A DNA stretch of 64,000 bases from Paenibacillus aestuarii (GTDB lineage: Bacteria > Bacillota > Bacilli > Paenibacillales > NBRC-103111): assembly GCF_027789125.1 (NCBI RefSeq), contig NZ_JAQFVF010000034.1, positions 1 through 64,000 on the forward strand, written 5' to 3'. A program made the translations under genes and the position numbers. Numbering within the stretch: position 1 is the first letter of the stretch; each line of letters opens with the position of its first letter. The notes under the pieces are model-generated. The model was not told the origin of the DNA. It did no database searches and worked only from the letters and a program-made list of their open reading frames with translations. Positions 44,207 through 51,979 of the stretch are shown in pieces.

Positions 44207-44480
44207 ATTGTGTTGTCTCGATCTCTCTTCAATGATGCTGCGGTAACGCATAAGCTCTCGAAGTTCACGTTGGATTCGATTTGGAATGAAGCTGGCTTTT
44301 AGAAGTCCATGGCGGAGAAGTTTAGCGATCCATTCGGAATCTTTAACATCTGTTTTACGCCCAGGTAATGCTTTCATATGCTGGGCATTGACCACTAAAA
44401 ATTCAATTCCTTCAGCTTCTAGCAAGTTGACGATTGGTTTCCAAAACACGCCCGTGCCATTTTCATCATCTGTGGTGCGG
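44207..44480 (-). mobile_element. IS110-family transposase fragment 2
   Basis: GVFWKPIVNLLEAEGIEFLV, VNAQHMKALPGRKTDVKDSE and WIAKLLRHGLLKASFIPNRI are the DEDD-domain half of an IS110-family transposase, here including the KTDxxD acid pair. The region upstream of 44480 and the C-terminal Ser domain are absent. It belongs to a different IS110 subgroup from the fragment at 36253. It is fused in frame to the Rieske gene. Confidence 0.85.
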
Positions 44481-44687
44481 CGCTTGCACTGCTAACGGAC
44501 AGGATTGGTCAATTGTTCCACGAATACCTCCGCTTTCCTAAACAAAAAACCGTCCTTTAGAGGAACGGATTATTTTGTGTTTTTTACCTTCCAGAAAGAA
44601 ATCCCTGGCATATGTCCAATCAAGAAGTATGTACTGAGCGTATGATTATACCGTAATGAAAATTAACTTGAGGGGAATGATTAAAAT

Positions 44688-44789
44688 ATGGGTGCAAGTT
44701 GTGCAGGTTATAGTGGCTACTCCTCAGCTGCGGTGGTATTGGTCCTTTATGTTTTACTTGTAATCGTTCTTGCAGTTTTTGCTTGGTAA
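44688..44789 (+). CDS. YjcZ-family small sporulation protein
   Basis: This 33-residue protein starts MGASCAGYSGYSSAAVVLVL, and its second half is a hydrophobic helix LYVLLVIVLAVFAW. The Gly/Tyr/Ser head, single membrane helix and short length are those of YjcZ-family spore proteins. AGGGGAATGATTAAA precedes the ATG, and a terminator lies about 140 bp downstream. It is too short for normal gene calling. Confidence 0.8.
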   Translation: MGASCAGYSGYSSAAVVLVLYVLLVIVLAVFAW

Positions 44790-44930
44790 TACAGTAATAA
44801 AAGAACAAGATGGCTCGAACATTCGAAACAGCCCATACCCATTTCTCTAGACAGAATAGACTAATAGCACCATAGCGCACACCATACCCAGAATACTCAT
44901 TCGATATCACCTTGTAGTGTACCGAAAAAG

Positions 44931-44966
44931 AGGAATCCTTTAAGTTTTAAGGGGATTTCTTTTTTT
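44931..44966 (+). terminator. intrinsic terminator
   Basis: AGGAATCCTTTAA pairs with TTAAGGGGATTTCT with one mismatch, around GTT, followed by TTTTTTT. Confidence 0.7.
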
Positions 44967-45017
44967 GTGTTCATAGAATCAATTCGAGTTGTATGTACAA
45001 TATACGATAATGTACCT

Positions 45018-45051
45018 TTGTTCAATTAACGCAGAACGTTAGTAGAACAAA
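45018..45051. repeat. CTAAC-box family, box A variant
   Basis: TTGTTCAATTAACGCAGAAC followed by GTTAGTAGAACAAA has symmetric ends (TTGTTC/GAACAA) and the box A core, without the central hairpin. Confidence 0.45.
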
Positions 45052-45097
45052 CACAGTGACAGTCTAAGATTAGACAAAAAACAAAACAAGGCCGCAA

Positions 45098-45246
45098 ATG
45101 TCGAGTGACAAGAATATAGTCCGATTAATATTCGCCAAAATGGCGGCTTTTTTATTTTATCGGAACATATTCTTGTCATTTCTTAATGTCAAGAATATGT
45201 TTCTATTGCCGATCTAGGCCAAGAATATCGTCCGATTGCCGACAAG
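45098..45246. repeat. unit-terminator-unit palindromic element, copy 2
   Basis: After TGTCGA comes a 21-bp unit beginning GTGACAAGAATATAG (45105-45125) and a terminator CGCC/GGCG with a T-run (45133-45154). The inverted unit follows at 45159-45179, then the 6-nt loop TTCTTA, a direct unit at 45186-45206, a 9-nt spacer TGCCGATCT and a direct unit at 45216-45236, then TGCCGACA. The ends TGTCG/CGACA are inverted repeats. The geometry equals that of the copies at 29634 and 63599. Confidence 0.85.
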
Positions 45247-45271
45247 TCCAAAATATATATACTTTTGGGAA

Positions 45272-45306
45272 TTCAGCTAACGGGCAGGAGGATAATTCAA
45301 TCAAAG
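45272..45306. repeat. CTAAC-box family, box A only
   Basis: CAGCTAACGGGCAGGAGGAT is followed by AATTCAATCAAAG, the usual sequence after box A. No hairpin follows. Confidence 0.5.
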
Positions 45307-45353
45307 CTAGAAATCAACTTAATGAAATTTCTTTAAGTTAGAAGGTGAACTAG

Positions 45354-45779
45354 ATGGAGGGTATTCATCAGCTTATTAGGGAGTTGAGTTGGAACCAGCC
45401 TGAAAACATTCAACAAAATGCAGTCGAAAAATTATCAAACTTGAAAGGAAAAGATGTAATTCTTCTTGCTATACAATCAAATGAATTGTGTAGTAAATCA
45501 TGCTGGGATAACGCTGCGATTGTGTTGGGGAATATTGGTTATCCAAACAATAGAGCTGCATTACCTTACTTAATGGAATTGTTTCAAGACTTAACATGGC
45601 CAGGGGTAAGACCGATTATTACTACATTGAAGGATATTAATAAAAAAATATTGATACCATTTATCGAAAATGCATCAGTCAGAGCAATTAATAAACATGA
45701 TGATTGTTGGGCAAATGGGATAATTTATTTAATAAATGAGCTGGATTTTACTGAAGCGGACTTCAATGATTTACGTTAG
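45354..45779 (+). CDS. HEAT-like repeat protein (DUF5071-like)
   Basis: This 141-residue all-helical protein has helices in pairs, resembling HEAT repeats: IHQLIRELSWNQPENIQQNA, CWDNAAIVLGNIGYPNNRAA and LPYLMELFQDLTWPGVRPII. The WDNAAIVLG and LQDLxWPG patterns are those of small DUF5071-type proteins, which occur as immunity-like or regulatory proteins of unknown function. GAAGGTGAACTAG precedes the ATG. It stands between short repeat elements. Confidence 0.65.
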   Translation: MEGIHQLIRELSWNQPENIQQNAVEKLSNLKGKDVILLAIQSNELCSKSCWDNAAIVLGNIGYPNNRAALPYLMELFQDLTWPGVRPIITTLKDINKKILIPFIENASVRAINKHDDCWANGIIYLINELDFTEADFNDLR

Positions 45780-45815
45780 TTGGAAACTTAGTAAAAATGG
45801 CTGATAGATGAAAGC

Positions 45816-45890
45816 AAACGTTAGCGGGATAAGCAAATCAAAGAAGAGGCTGCCGGCAATATCGGTGGCCTCGTTAAGCTATTGGGCAGG
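45816..45890. repeat. short interspersed palindromic repeat (CTAAC-box family)
   Basis: Box A variant AACGTTAGCGGGATAAG, the AAATCAAAG link, hairpin GAGGC..CCG/CGG..GCCTC (45846-45872) and box B variant TTAAGCTATTGGGCAGG follow in order. Confidence 0.65.
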
Positions 45891-45958
45891 ATTATGTGGT
45901 GATTGTATTGAAATAGTATGCATTTCCAATAGGACTTAGGGTAGAAGGGGAGGAAAAG

Positions 45959-46393
45959 ATGTCTGCCGAAGTTGTTAAGTTAATCCCGACTGATCCAGAA
46001 TATGTTCCAACTGAGAAATGTATTGAAATGATCGATGAATGGATACAACGTTTTCATGCACAAATCATAGTTACCGAAGAGGTGCGGTTCATAGATCAGG
46101 GCGCAAATTTTGAGAAAATTATCTGTCCTTTTTGTTTAAGCAACATTGAGATCGAATGGTGGCAAAACCAGATGGATATAGCTTCAGAAAGTTCTTTTCA
46201 CGAACTCAAAACGATTACCACATGTTGTAACCAGCAAACAACACTAAATGACTTAAATTATATCTGGGAGGCCGGCTTTGCTCGATTTACAATAGAAGTA
46301 TTGGAATCGTCGAGTGATATTACTAAAGCTGATGTATTGACAATTGGGGAAAAGTTAGAGTGTTCATTGAAGAAAGTAATTGCACATTACTAG
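45959..46393 (+). CDS. hypothetical protein with a CPFC zinc-ribbon-like motif
   Basis: This 144-residue soluble protein starts VVKLIPTDPEYVPTEKCIEM. It has CPFCLSNIEIEWW near residue 60 and TTCCNQQTTLNDLNY about 30 residues later, which could make a CxxC-CC zinc site. GGGGAGGAAAAG lies before the ATG. I recognise no functional family. It sits among single small genes separated by repeats, which is common for toxin-immunity or solitary accessory genes, but that is not evidence of function. Confidence 0.65.
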   Translation: MSAEVVKLIPTDPEYVPTEKCIEMIDEWIQRFHAQIIVTEEVRFIDQGANFEKIICPFCLSNIEIEWWQNQMDIASESSFHELKTITTCCNQQTTLNDLNYIWEAGFARFTIEVLESSSDITKADVLTIGEKLECSLKKVIAHY

Positions 46394-46397
46394 GTGA

Positions 46398-46482
46398 AGC
46401 TAACTGGGAACGTTAGTTTAATCATTATATCATCAAGGCAACCGGCCAGACGAATCGGTTGCCTTTTCTCAACTAACTGGCA
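46398..46482. repeat. short interspersed palindromic repeat (CTAAC-box family), full copy
   Basis: Box A GCTAACTGGGAACGTTAGTT is followed by a 31-bp hairpin AAGGCAACCG/CGGTTGCCTT ending in TTCTC and box B CAACTAACTGGCAG. Box A and box B are related to each other. This copy begins 5 bp after a stop codon, so it may serve as the terminator of that gene. Confidence 0.8.
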
Positions 46483-46545
46483 GATTAACGCAATGTGCAA
46501 CTATAAATTTGTCCAATTCGTCTTCTTATAAAAGGAGAGCGATGA

Positions 46546-46635
46546 GATGAATGTGGAGCCCCACAACGATCGCACGTATGGACGTTCTATGTCCAAGCGC
46601 CTGGTGGATTTACTGTCGAGGTTCTGTGTTAATTG
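46546..46635 (+). pseudogene. VOC-family (extradiol dioxygenase-like) C-terminal relic
   Basis: In the frame ending at about 46634 the sequence reads SHVWTFYVQAPGGFTVEVLC, close to the last strand of VOC/extradiol dioxygenase proteins (the FYVQxPxGFxVE pattern, with Glu as metal ligand). A competing 29-codon frame with AAAGGAG starts at 46546 but looks random. Nothing else of the gene remains. Confidence 0.45.
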
Positions 46636-46739
46636 ATTACTATAACGGAGAACGCGAATGAAGACTCAGCAGGCCAACAATGACCGGCAACTGATCCTTA
46701 CCTAAGTATGATACGAGTCTATCTCGAGGGGGAATACAT

Positions 46740-47186
46740 ATGTCATGCTTTATTTGTGTTAAGCATATTGGTATTACCGACCAACCACCTGGTGGATATT
46801 TTTATGAAGATGAACATTGGAAAGTCTGTCATTTCCCAGCACAGCAATCCATTTTAGGGCGAATAGTTTTAGAATCGAGGCGCCACTTTCTCGACTTTTC
46901 TGAGATGACAGAGGAGGAAGCAGCGTCATATGGGATTTTGATTAAGAAATTGTACTCAGCACTCAAACATGTCACCGGTGCAGAACGAGTGTACTCACTT
47001 ATTACCATTGATGGTGTTCCACATTTTCATGCACATTTCATTCCCCGAAGGAGTGAGAACACAACAAAAGGGATAGAGTTCATAAAACAAAATTGGTCCT
47101 GTAATGAAAAAGATGCTACTGATGTGGTTCAGAAATTACATGCTTTTCTTAACCCGAATTCGGAGAAGAACCGTTCAGCTAATTAA
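46740..47186 (+). CDS. HIT-family protein
   Basis: This 148-residue protein has the histidine triad HFHAHFIPRR near residue 100. The N-terminal CFICVKHIG resembles the C-x2-C start of HIT proteins, followed by QQSILGRIVLESRRHFLDFS. HIT proteins hydrolyse nucleoside phosphoramidates or dinucleotides. GAGGGGGAATACAT precedes the ATG. It is a solitary gene. Confidence 0.85.
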   Translation: MSCFICVKHIGITDQPPGGYFYEDEHWKVCHFPAQQSILGRIVLESRRHFLDFSEMTEEEAASYGILIKKLYSALKHVTGAERVYSLITIDGVPHFHAHFIPRRSENTTKGIEFIKQNWSCNEKDATDVVQKLHAFLNPNSEKNRSAN

Positions 47187-47266
47187 GAAGGTTACTTACA
47201 GGATCGGGACAGGCCAAACAACGGAGTATAAGTTAATAGGAAAGGGAGGTATTGGGTGATTAATTT

Positions 47267-48013
47267 ATGATAAATAAAAAAATAATGATGGAAAGTGTTT
47301 ACAGTCAACTTGCCATTGACTATAACTGTTCGCCAGATGATTTTTTAAAGGACGGATTTATTTTTACTGAAGCAAGCGAAAACAAAGATAGACGACCATT
47401 TCCCTGGGTAACTCCTCGTATCGAGATAGTCACATCAGGACGCAGTGTAGTGATAAATGCTTCAAGAGATATTTTACCTTATATCCGCGAACAACTTGAA
47501 GGTAAGACGCGTTATGAAGCACTTTGCATGCCGTTTGTTTATGGTATAAGCCCATATTTTCTTTCCGATATTGGGAAAATTAGCCCTATGATTAACCCTG
47601 ATGGGTTTGAATATGAGATTGTTGAAAGAAGTAGTATTAAAAAGCTTTATGATATTGCTGGCTTTCGCAACGCTTTACAATATGACGAAAATCACCCACG
47701 TCCCGATGTATTAGTTACATTGGCTAGATCTAATTGTGAAATTGTCGGTATAGCAGGAGCAAGTGCTGACTGTAAGACAATGTGGCAAATTGGGGTTGAT
47801 GTATTGCCTCCCTACAGAGGCAAAGGGCTTGCCGTTTCGCTTGTAAATATGCTAACACTCGAAATCTTAAGGCGTGGATATATTCCTTATTACGGTACTG
47901 ACGGTAGCAATGTGGTGTCACAGCAAGTGGCGGTCAGAGCAGGTTACATTCCTGCATGGGCTCATTGTTACAAAACGAGACTTGACGGGGTATTGATACC
48001 ACCAGTTTGTTGA
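47267..48013 (+). CDS. GNAT-family acetyltransferase with an N-terminal extension
   Basis: In this 248-residue protein the second half is a GNAT fold with the acetyl-CoA loop VLPPYRGKGLAVSLVNMLTL (R-G-K-G-L-A) preceded by MWQIGVDV. The motif B part is VVSQQVAVRAGYIPAW. The first 120 residues form an extra domain of unknown function. It lies about 80 bp after the HIT gene. The substrate is unknown. Confidence 0.8.
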   Translation: MINKKIMMESVYSQLAIDYNCSPDDFLKDGFIFTEASENKDRRPFPWVTPRIEIVTSGRSVVINASRDILPYIREQLEGKTRYEALCMPFVYGISPYFLSDIGKISPMINPDGFEYEIVERSSIKKLYDIAGFRNALQYDENHPRPDVLVTLARSNCEIVGIAGASADCKTMWQIGVDVLPPYRGKGLAVSLVNMLTLEILRRGYIPYYGTDGSNVVSQQVAVRAGYIPAWAHCYKTRLDGVLIPPVC

Positions 48014-48106
48014 ATGCTGGGTCTTGGCTGCAAATCCAATAGATATTTACAATAGAGTAACTCCAAACTGTCTTCAGAATAATTTCAAGTTCGGGGATTG
48101 CGTTGA

Positions 48107-48132
48107 TCTAACGGGATACTTTAGTTCAAAAA
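48107..48132. repeat. CTAAC-box family, box A only
   Basis: TCTAACGGGATACTTTAGTT followed by CAAAAA matches the box A pattern, without hairpin or box B. It is the last copy of the family in the window. Confidence 0.5.
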
Positions 48133-48233
48133 TGTAATTAAATTGAACTCTTATTTTCATGCTGTCTTAACGAATTAAGCCTATACTAAAATTAAGACCC
48201 CCTTTAAAATATATAACTTAGATCCGCAGCCCG

Positions 48234-48959
48234 GTGCTGAGGATCATTCGCGACATTACCCAGCGGAAAAAGTCAGAAGAAATGGTCATAAGATCGGAGA
48301 AGCTATCGCTCATTGGCGAATTAGCAGCGGGCATCGCTCATGATATTCGCAATCCACTCACGTCGTTAAAAGGATTTGTTCAATTATTAAAGGCGAAAAA
48401 TACGGAATACATAGATGTTATGATGGAAGAGTTGGAGCATATTAATTACGTAGTGAATGAATTTATGACTCTGGCAAAACCGCACCTAAATCATTTTATT
48501 GAATGTAACATACAATCACTCGTGCAGAGTGTAGTACATTTTATGAAGCCTCAAGCGTATCTCTATAACGTTCAAATACTCATAGAAATGGATCAAGACG
48601 TGCCGGCAATTCAATGTATACCTGACCAAATCAAACAGGTTTTAATTAATCTTTTAAAAAATGCCATAGAGTCAATGACTCACGGGGGAGTTTTATATGT
48701 TACTATTCGAAATGAGCAAAATCAAAGCATCATTGTTAGCATCCAAGATCAGGGGGCGGGAATATCCGAGGAATTGTTATCTCAACTAGGTGCTCCGTTT
48801 GTCACTACCAAAACGAATGGAACGGGCCTCGGTCTGATGGTATGCAAACGAATTATTGAATGCCACGGAGGTAAACTATCATTTCAAAGTAAACTGAATC
48901 AAGGCACGACTGTGGTAATTGAACTGCCTCTGATGCCAGTAAACAACCCAGATCTATAA
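48234..48959 (+). pseudogene. sporulation-type histidine kinase lacking its sensor half
   Basis: The frame starts in the last strand of a PAS/PAC domain (IIRDITQRKKSEEMVIRSEK) and goes on with the complete transmitter. The H-box is LIGELAAGIAHDIRNPLTSLK with the phospho-accepting His, the N-box is LINLLKNAIESMT, and the G boxes are IQDQGAGI and GTGLGLMVCKRI. This is the KinA/KinE-like arrangement. No start codon with a ribosome site precedes it (GTG at 48234 follows GCAGCCCG), and the input domains are gone. A soluble transmitter fragment might still be made. The response partner is not in the window. Confidence 0.7.
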
Positions 48960-49140
48960 GCCCAGATCTTAGATACGCACTAATTTTAGGACTTTCTTAA
49001 ATTAATTCGTTAGTTGGAGAGGGTATGTCATGAAAGATAGATGCCCTAAAACAATTGCCTGACATTGGACAATCCTGTAGCTTTCTTAAATGCTTCTATA
49101 AATGCGTATAAAGCTTCTAAGCGAGAGGAAGTGAAAAGCC

Positions 49141-49428
49141 ATGATTAATATGAAACTGATAACATTAGTGGCAAAGTCATTCATAATCAGTCTGTTTATC
49201 TTCGCACTTATTAACTTGATCTTCATCCATCACAAAAGTGCAGTAGATCGGATCATGCTTATCTTCAACGCTGGTTTGATGTGCGGAGCGGCTTGGGGTA
49301 TGTGGGCATCGTGGGGCCGTAGTCGTGGTCTAGTGATGTTAAATATCTGTATGCTGGTGGTTAACACAATAATGATGGTGGTCAAAATGGTTGGATTTGA
49401 TAACGTGAAAGCAATGATCTATGGGTAG
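49141..49428 (+). CDS. small membrane protein, unknown function
   Basis: This 95-residue protein has three hydrophobic segments (about residues 6-27, 36-56 and 63-83), with a conserved-looking GAAWGMWASWGRSRG loop. GCGAGAGGAAGTG precedes the ATG. The family is not recognised. The neighbouring genes are the broken kinase and a coat-like protein, so no operon context. Confidence 0.6.
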   Translation: MINMKLITLVAKSFIISLFIFALINLIFIHHKSAVDRIMLIFNAGLMCGAAWGMWASWGRSRGLVMLNICMLVVNTIMMVVKMVGFDNVKAMIYG

Positions 49429-49728
49429 CGGTATGAGGAAGCCCGTCTATTACGCCGAAACTCCTCCGGACGTTCAAAGCGTTCAAGACGTTTGAAGGTA
49501 GATTTGCTGTGGATAGAAGTTGTCCAACTATGAGCAGCCGTGAACTAAGTAATGAACGTGAGTGCCTTGAAATGTACCGGTAGCAGAAAGCAGCGATTCC
49601 GCCTGGTCCTGATTTGTAGGTGAACGACTGTTTTTATGCATGGGTGGACATGTATCCAATCGCTGTTACTTAAACAGTAGTATATTGTATGGCAATGTAT
49701 CTCTGTTGGCGGAAAGAGGTGTACGTTC
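49429..49728. other. 300-bp gap with short direct repeats
   Basis: GTTCAAAGCGTTCAAGACGT near 49475 is a run of imperfect direct repeats of the type CGTTCAAA/CGTTCAAG/CGTTTGAA. No coding frame is supported. Confidence 0.4.
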
Positions 49729-50004
49729 GTGACATCCCAAATTCGGATAAAGGACGTTCGTAAAATGGTCGGTAAACAAATTATGGCAGTGAAAAGAGAC
49801 GGAACAAGCGTTTCAGGCAAATTGGTCAGAGTTAGCGGAAACACATTGATTGTAGCTCCACAAAAAGGTAAAAGAGTACAGGTTAAAGCGATCATCCCAT
49901 TGATATTGTTTGATCTCTTAGCCATCGGAACTGAACCTTTTGCATTCGGTGGTTTTGGCGGGTTCCCGTTTGGCGGCTTCGGTGGTCCAGGATTTTGGTG
50001 GTAA
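49729..50004 (+). CDS. small protein with SH3/Sm-like domain and a Gly/Phe-rich tail
   Basis: In this 91-residue protein the first 65 residues (RIKDVRKMVGKQIMAVKRDG, GKLVRVSGNTLIVAPQKGKR) suggest a five-strand small barrel. The tail FGGFGGFPFGGFGGPGFWW is low complexity, as in spore coat or crust proteins. The GTG start has AAGAGGTGTACG upstream. A strong terminator follows at once. I would call it a probable spore surface protein, without certainty. Confidence 0.65.
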   Translation: MTSQIRIKDVRKMVGKQIMAVKRDGTSVSGKLVRVSGNTLIVAPQKGKRVQVKAIIPLILFDLLAIGTEPFAFGGFGGFPFGGFGGPGFWW

Positions 50005-50008
50005 AATG

Positions 50009-50050
50009 AAGGGCTGCACCGAAAGATTTATTTCGGCGCAGCCCTTTTTT
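50009..50050 (+). terminator. strong intrinsic terminator
   Basis: GGGCTGC..CCGAAA and TTTCGG..GCAGCCC form a stem of about 14 bp, followed by eight T. Confidence 0.9.
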
Positions 50051-50114
50051 TATTGAAGGCGTGCCTGCCCAGATGAGATGGGACAAAAGGTGAAAATGGA
50101 ATAATAACTTGTGC

Positions 50115-51170
50115 TTACTTCGCAGAATAAGGGTTCTGCGAAGTGGAATGATTGCGAGCCGTACTGTCTCTAATAATCAATTCGGGTTTCTTCGACCGTT
50201 CCGTAGTTAGAGGTTTACTCTCGATGCGTTGGAGCAGCAAATCAACAATTCCGTTGCTCGTCCACGCAATGTCAAAGCTGACGCTTGTCAAATTCGGACG
50301 GAGATTGCGGAAAAACTCGGAAGGGCCAAATCCGATGACGGAAACATCTTGCGGCACCCGGTAGTTATGGTCGTAAAAGTAGTTTAATGCGGCGACTGTC
50401 GTAATTTCGTTAGAAATCATCAGCGCTGTCGGTTTATGTGTTTGAAATAATTGATGAATTAGGTTATAGCTTTCCTCCATCTGACCGGGAATGGGAACGA
50501 TCATCTCATCACTAAAAGCCACCCCGTACTCGTCTAAGGCTTTCTTGAACCCCGCAATTCTATCCATGTTAAAAGACATAAGGCCTCCTTTAACTAGCCC
50601 GACAATAAAACGGATATCGGTATGGTTCAGGTCGAGCAAGTATTTCGCTGCGATATAGCCTCCTTCAAAATTATCCGAAGTTACATAATAATCTTCTTCC
50701 GGTTTGTTGGAATATTTCATGTTAAATACATAGGGAATACCTGCTTCATCAAGAAGAGCAGGCAATGATTCGTTAGCAGACGGGCTTAATATGATAAATC
50801 CGTCGGCTACCTGATTTTTAATCACTTCAAAATACGAATGGGCATCGGCGTTGGCTGATGTAATAATCAAAATGTTATAGCCTTCGCTGTGAGCTTTTAC
50901 CGTCAAAGCTTTAAACAGTGACTGAAAACCGGCGTTGAAACTGAGCTCACTGATATGTTGTGTACTAACCACGAGTCCGAGAATATGGCTTTTACCTGAT
51001 TTGAACATGCGGGCTGTATTGTTGGGAATATAACCGAGATTTTTAATAGCTTCCAAAACCCGTTGTCGGGTGTGCGGCTTAACGAGATTGGAATCGTTCA
51101 TGACTCTGGATACGGTGGAGGGTGTTACTTTTGCCTCTAAGGCAACATCATGAATCGTGGGCTTTTTCAT
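50115..51170 (-). CDS. LacI-family transcriptional regulator
   Basis: This 351-residue regulator has the LacI helix-turn-helix TIHDVALEAKVTPSTVSRVM and hinge GYIPNNTARMFKSGKSHILG, followed by a periplasmic-binding-like sensor domain (FIILSPSANESLPALLDEAG, GGYIAAKYLLDL). The start at 51170 has AAGGAGGGGCC before it; the frame to 51275 would include the operator. It is divergent from rpiB and near the sugar ABC operon, so it probably represses that locus. The palindrome at 51209 suggests autoregulation. Confidence 0.92.
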   Translation of the reverse strand: MKKPTIHDVALEAKVTPSTVSRVMNDSNLVKPHTRQRVLEAIKNLGYIPNNTARMFKSGKSHILGLVVSTQHISELSFNAGFQSLFKALTVKAHSEGYNILIITSANADAHSYFEVIKNQVADGFIILSPSANESLPALLDEAGIPYVFNMKYSNKPEEDYYVTSDNFEGGYIAAKYLLDLNHTDIRFIVGLVKGGLMSFNMDRIAGFKKALDEYGVAFSDEMIVPIPGQMEESYNLIHQLFQTHKPTALMISNEITTVAALNYFYDHNYRVPQDVSVIGFGPSEFFRNLRPNLTSVSFDIAWTSNGIVDLLLQRIESKPLTTERSKKPELIIRDSTARNHSTSQNPYSAK

Positions 51171-51208
51171 TATTGGCCCCTCCTTGAAAGTAAAAAATGA
51201 CATAAAAA

Positions 51209-51222
51209 TGGTAACGTTATCA
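51209..51222. promoter_or_regulatory. LacI-type operator
   Basis: TGGTAACGTTATCA is a near-perfect palindrome centred on CG, the usual form of LacI/GalR-family operators. It lies 39 bp upstream of the LacI start. I saw no second copy near the ABC operon start. Confidence 0.7.
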
Positions 51223-51334
51223 TTACAGCCATTATAGCAATTTGTTTGCAATCTATGTAGTACAATTTTAAGCAAAGCACAAAGAAATTTTAGGTTGACA
51301 GGGCTATAAAATTGAAATATTATAGGCTTGAAAG

Positions 51335-51480
51335 TGCTTACAACATTGAATTGTGTTAGCAGCTTTTCTTTTTTTTCACTGAATTGGCAACGATGCCAAA
51401 GCTCTTAGAAGAAATTCGAAACTAACTAACATCATTTTTTTTAGTAATTAATGGCATCGTTTTCATTTTATTAAAGTCGT
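51335..51480 (+). promoter_or_regulatory. structured leader before the rpiB-like gene
   Basis: A hairpin TGCTTACAA/TTGTGTTAGCA followed by a long T-run (51335-51376) looks like a terminator ahead of the gene. It is followed by a perfect hairpin TTGGCA-ACGA-TGCCAA (51384-51399). CGATGCC in the latter can instead pair with GGCATCG at 51452. An attenuation mechanism is possible. The hairpins have no family match that I know. Confidence 0.45.
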
Positions 51481-51496
51481 TAAAAGGAGGATATTT

Positions 51497-51958
51497 ATGA
51501 TCGTTGCCATAGGATGCGACCACGCAGGGTATGCGCTTAAAGCTGCAGTTGCGGCACATCTCGAATCGATTGGATGCAAAGTGCTGGATCATGGGTGTTA
51601 CAGTCCGAATGCCGTTGATTTTCCGGATATCGCCAGGCTGGTATGCGATTCCGTACGTAAGGGCGAGGCTGTGCGTGGAATTATGGTGTGTGGGACAGGG
51701 GTAGGTGCCTGTATTGCAGCGAATAAAATTCCTGGTATTCGTGCAGCCGTCTGCCATGATTATCATTCCGCGCACCAAAGCGTCGAGCATGACGATGTTA
51801 ACGTCATGTGCATAGGAGCACAGATCGTCGGCGCCTGGCTGGCCAAAGATTTGATATCAGCATTTATTACGGCCACATTCAGTGACGAAGAACAATTTCG
51901 CCGAAGAGTCGGCAAGCTGGAGCAATTGGAAAAAGAAGCCCAAACAAAAACTGAATAA
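51497..51958 (+). CDS. RpiB/LacA/LacB-family sugar-phosphate isomerase
   Basis: This 153-residue isomerase has CDHAGYALKAAVAAHLESIG, the catalytic Cys in VCGTGVGACIAANKIPGIRA and CIGAQIVGAWLAKDLI. Relatives interconvert ribose-5-phosphate and ribulose-5-phosphate or other aldose/ketose phosphates. The usual SReHNDANVL sequence is SVEHDDVNVM here, so substrate preference may differ. AAAAGGAGGATATTT precedes the ATG. Ribose release by the nucleoside hydrolase and ribosylhydrolase-like genes downstream would give it a substrate after phosphorylation; that is inference. Confidence 0.87.
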   Translation: MIVAIGCDHAGYALKAAVAAHLESIGCKVLDHGCYSPNAVDFPDIARLVCDSVRKGEAVRGIMVCGTGVGACIAANKIPGIRAAVCHDYHSAHQSVEHDDVNVMCIGAQIVGAWLAKDLISAFITATFSDEEQFRRRVGKLEQLEKEAQTKTE

Positions 51959-51979
51959 TCAAACTGGAATTTTGACCAC

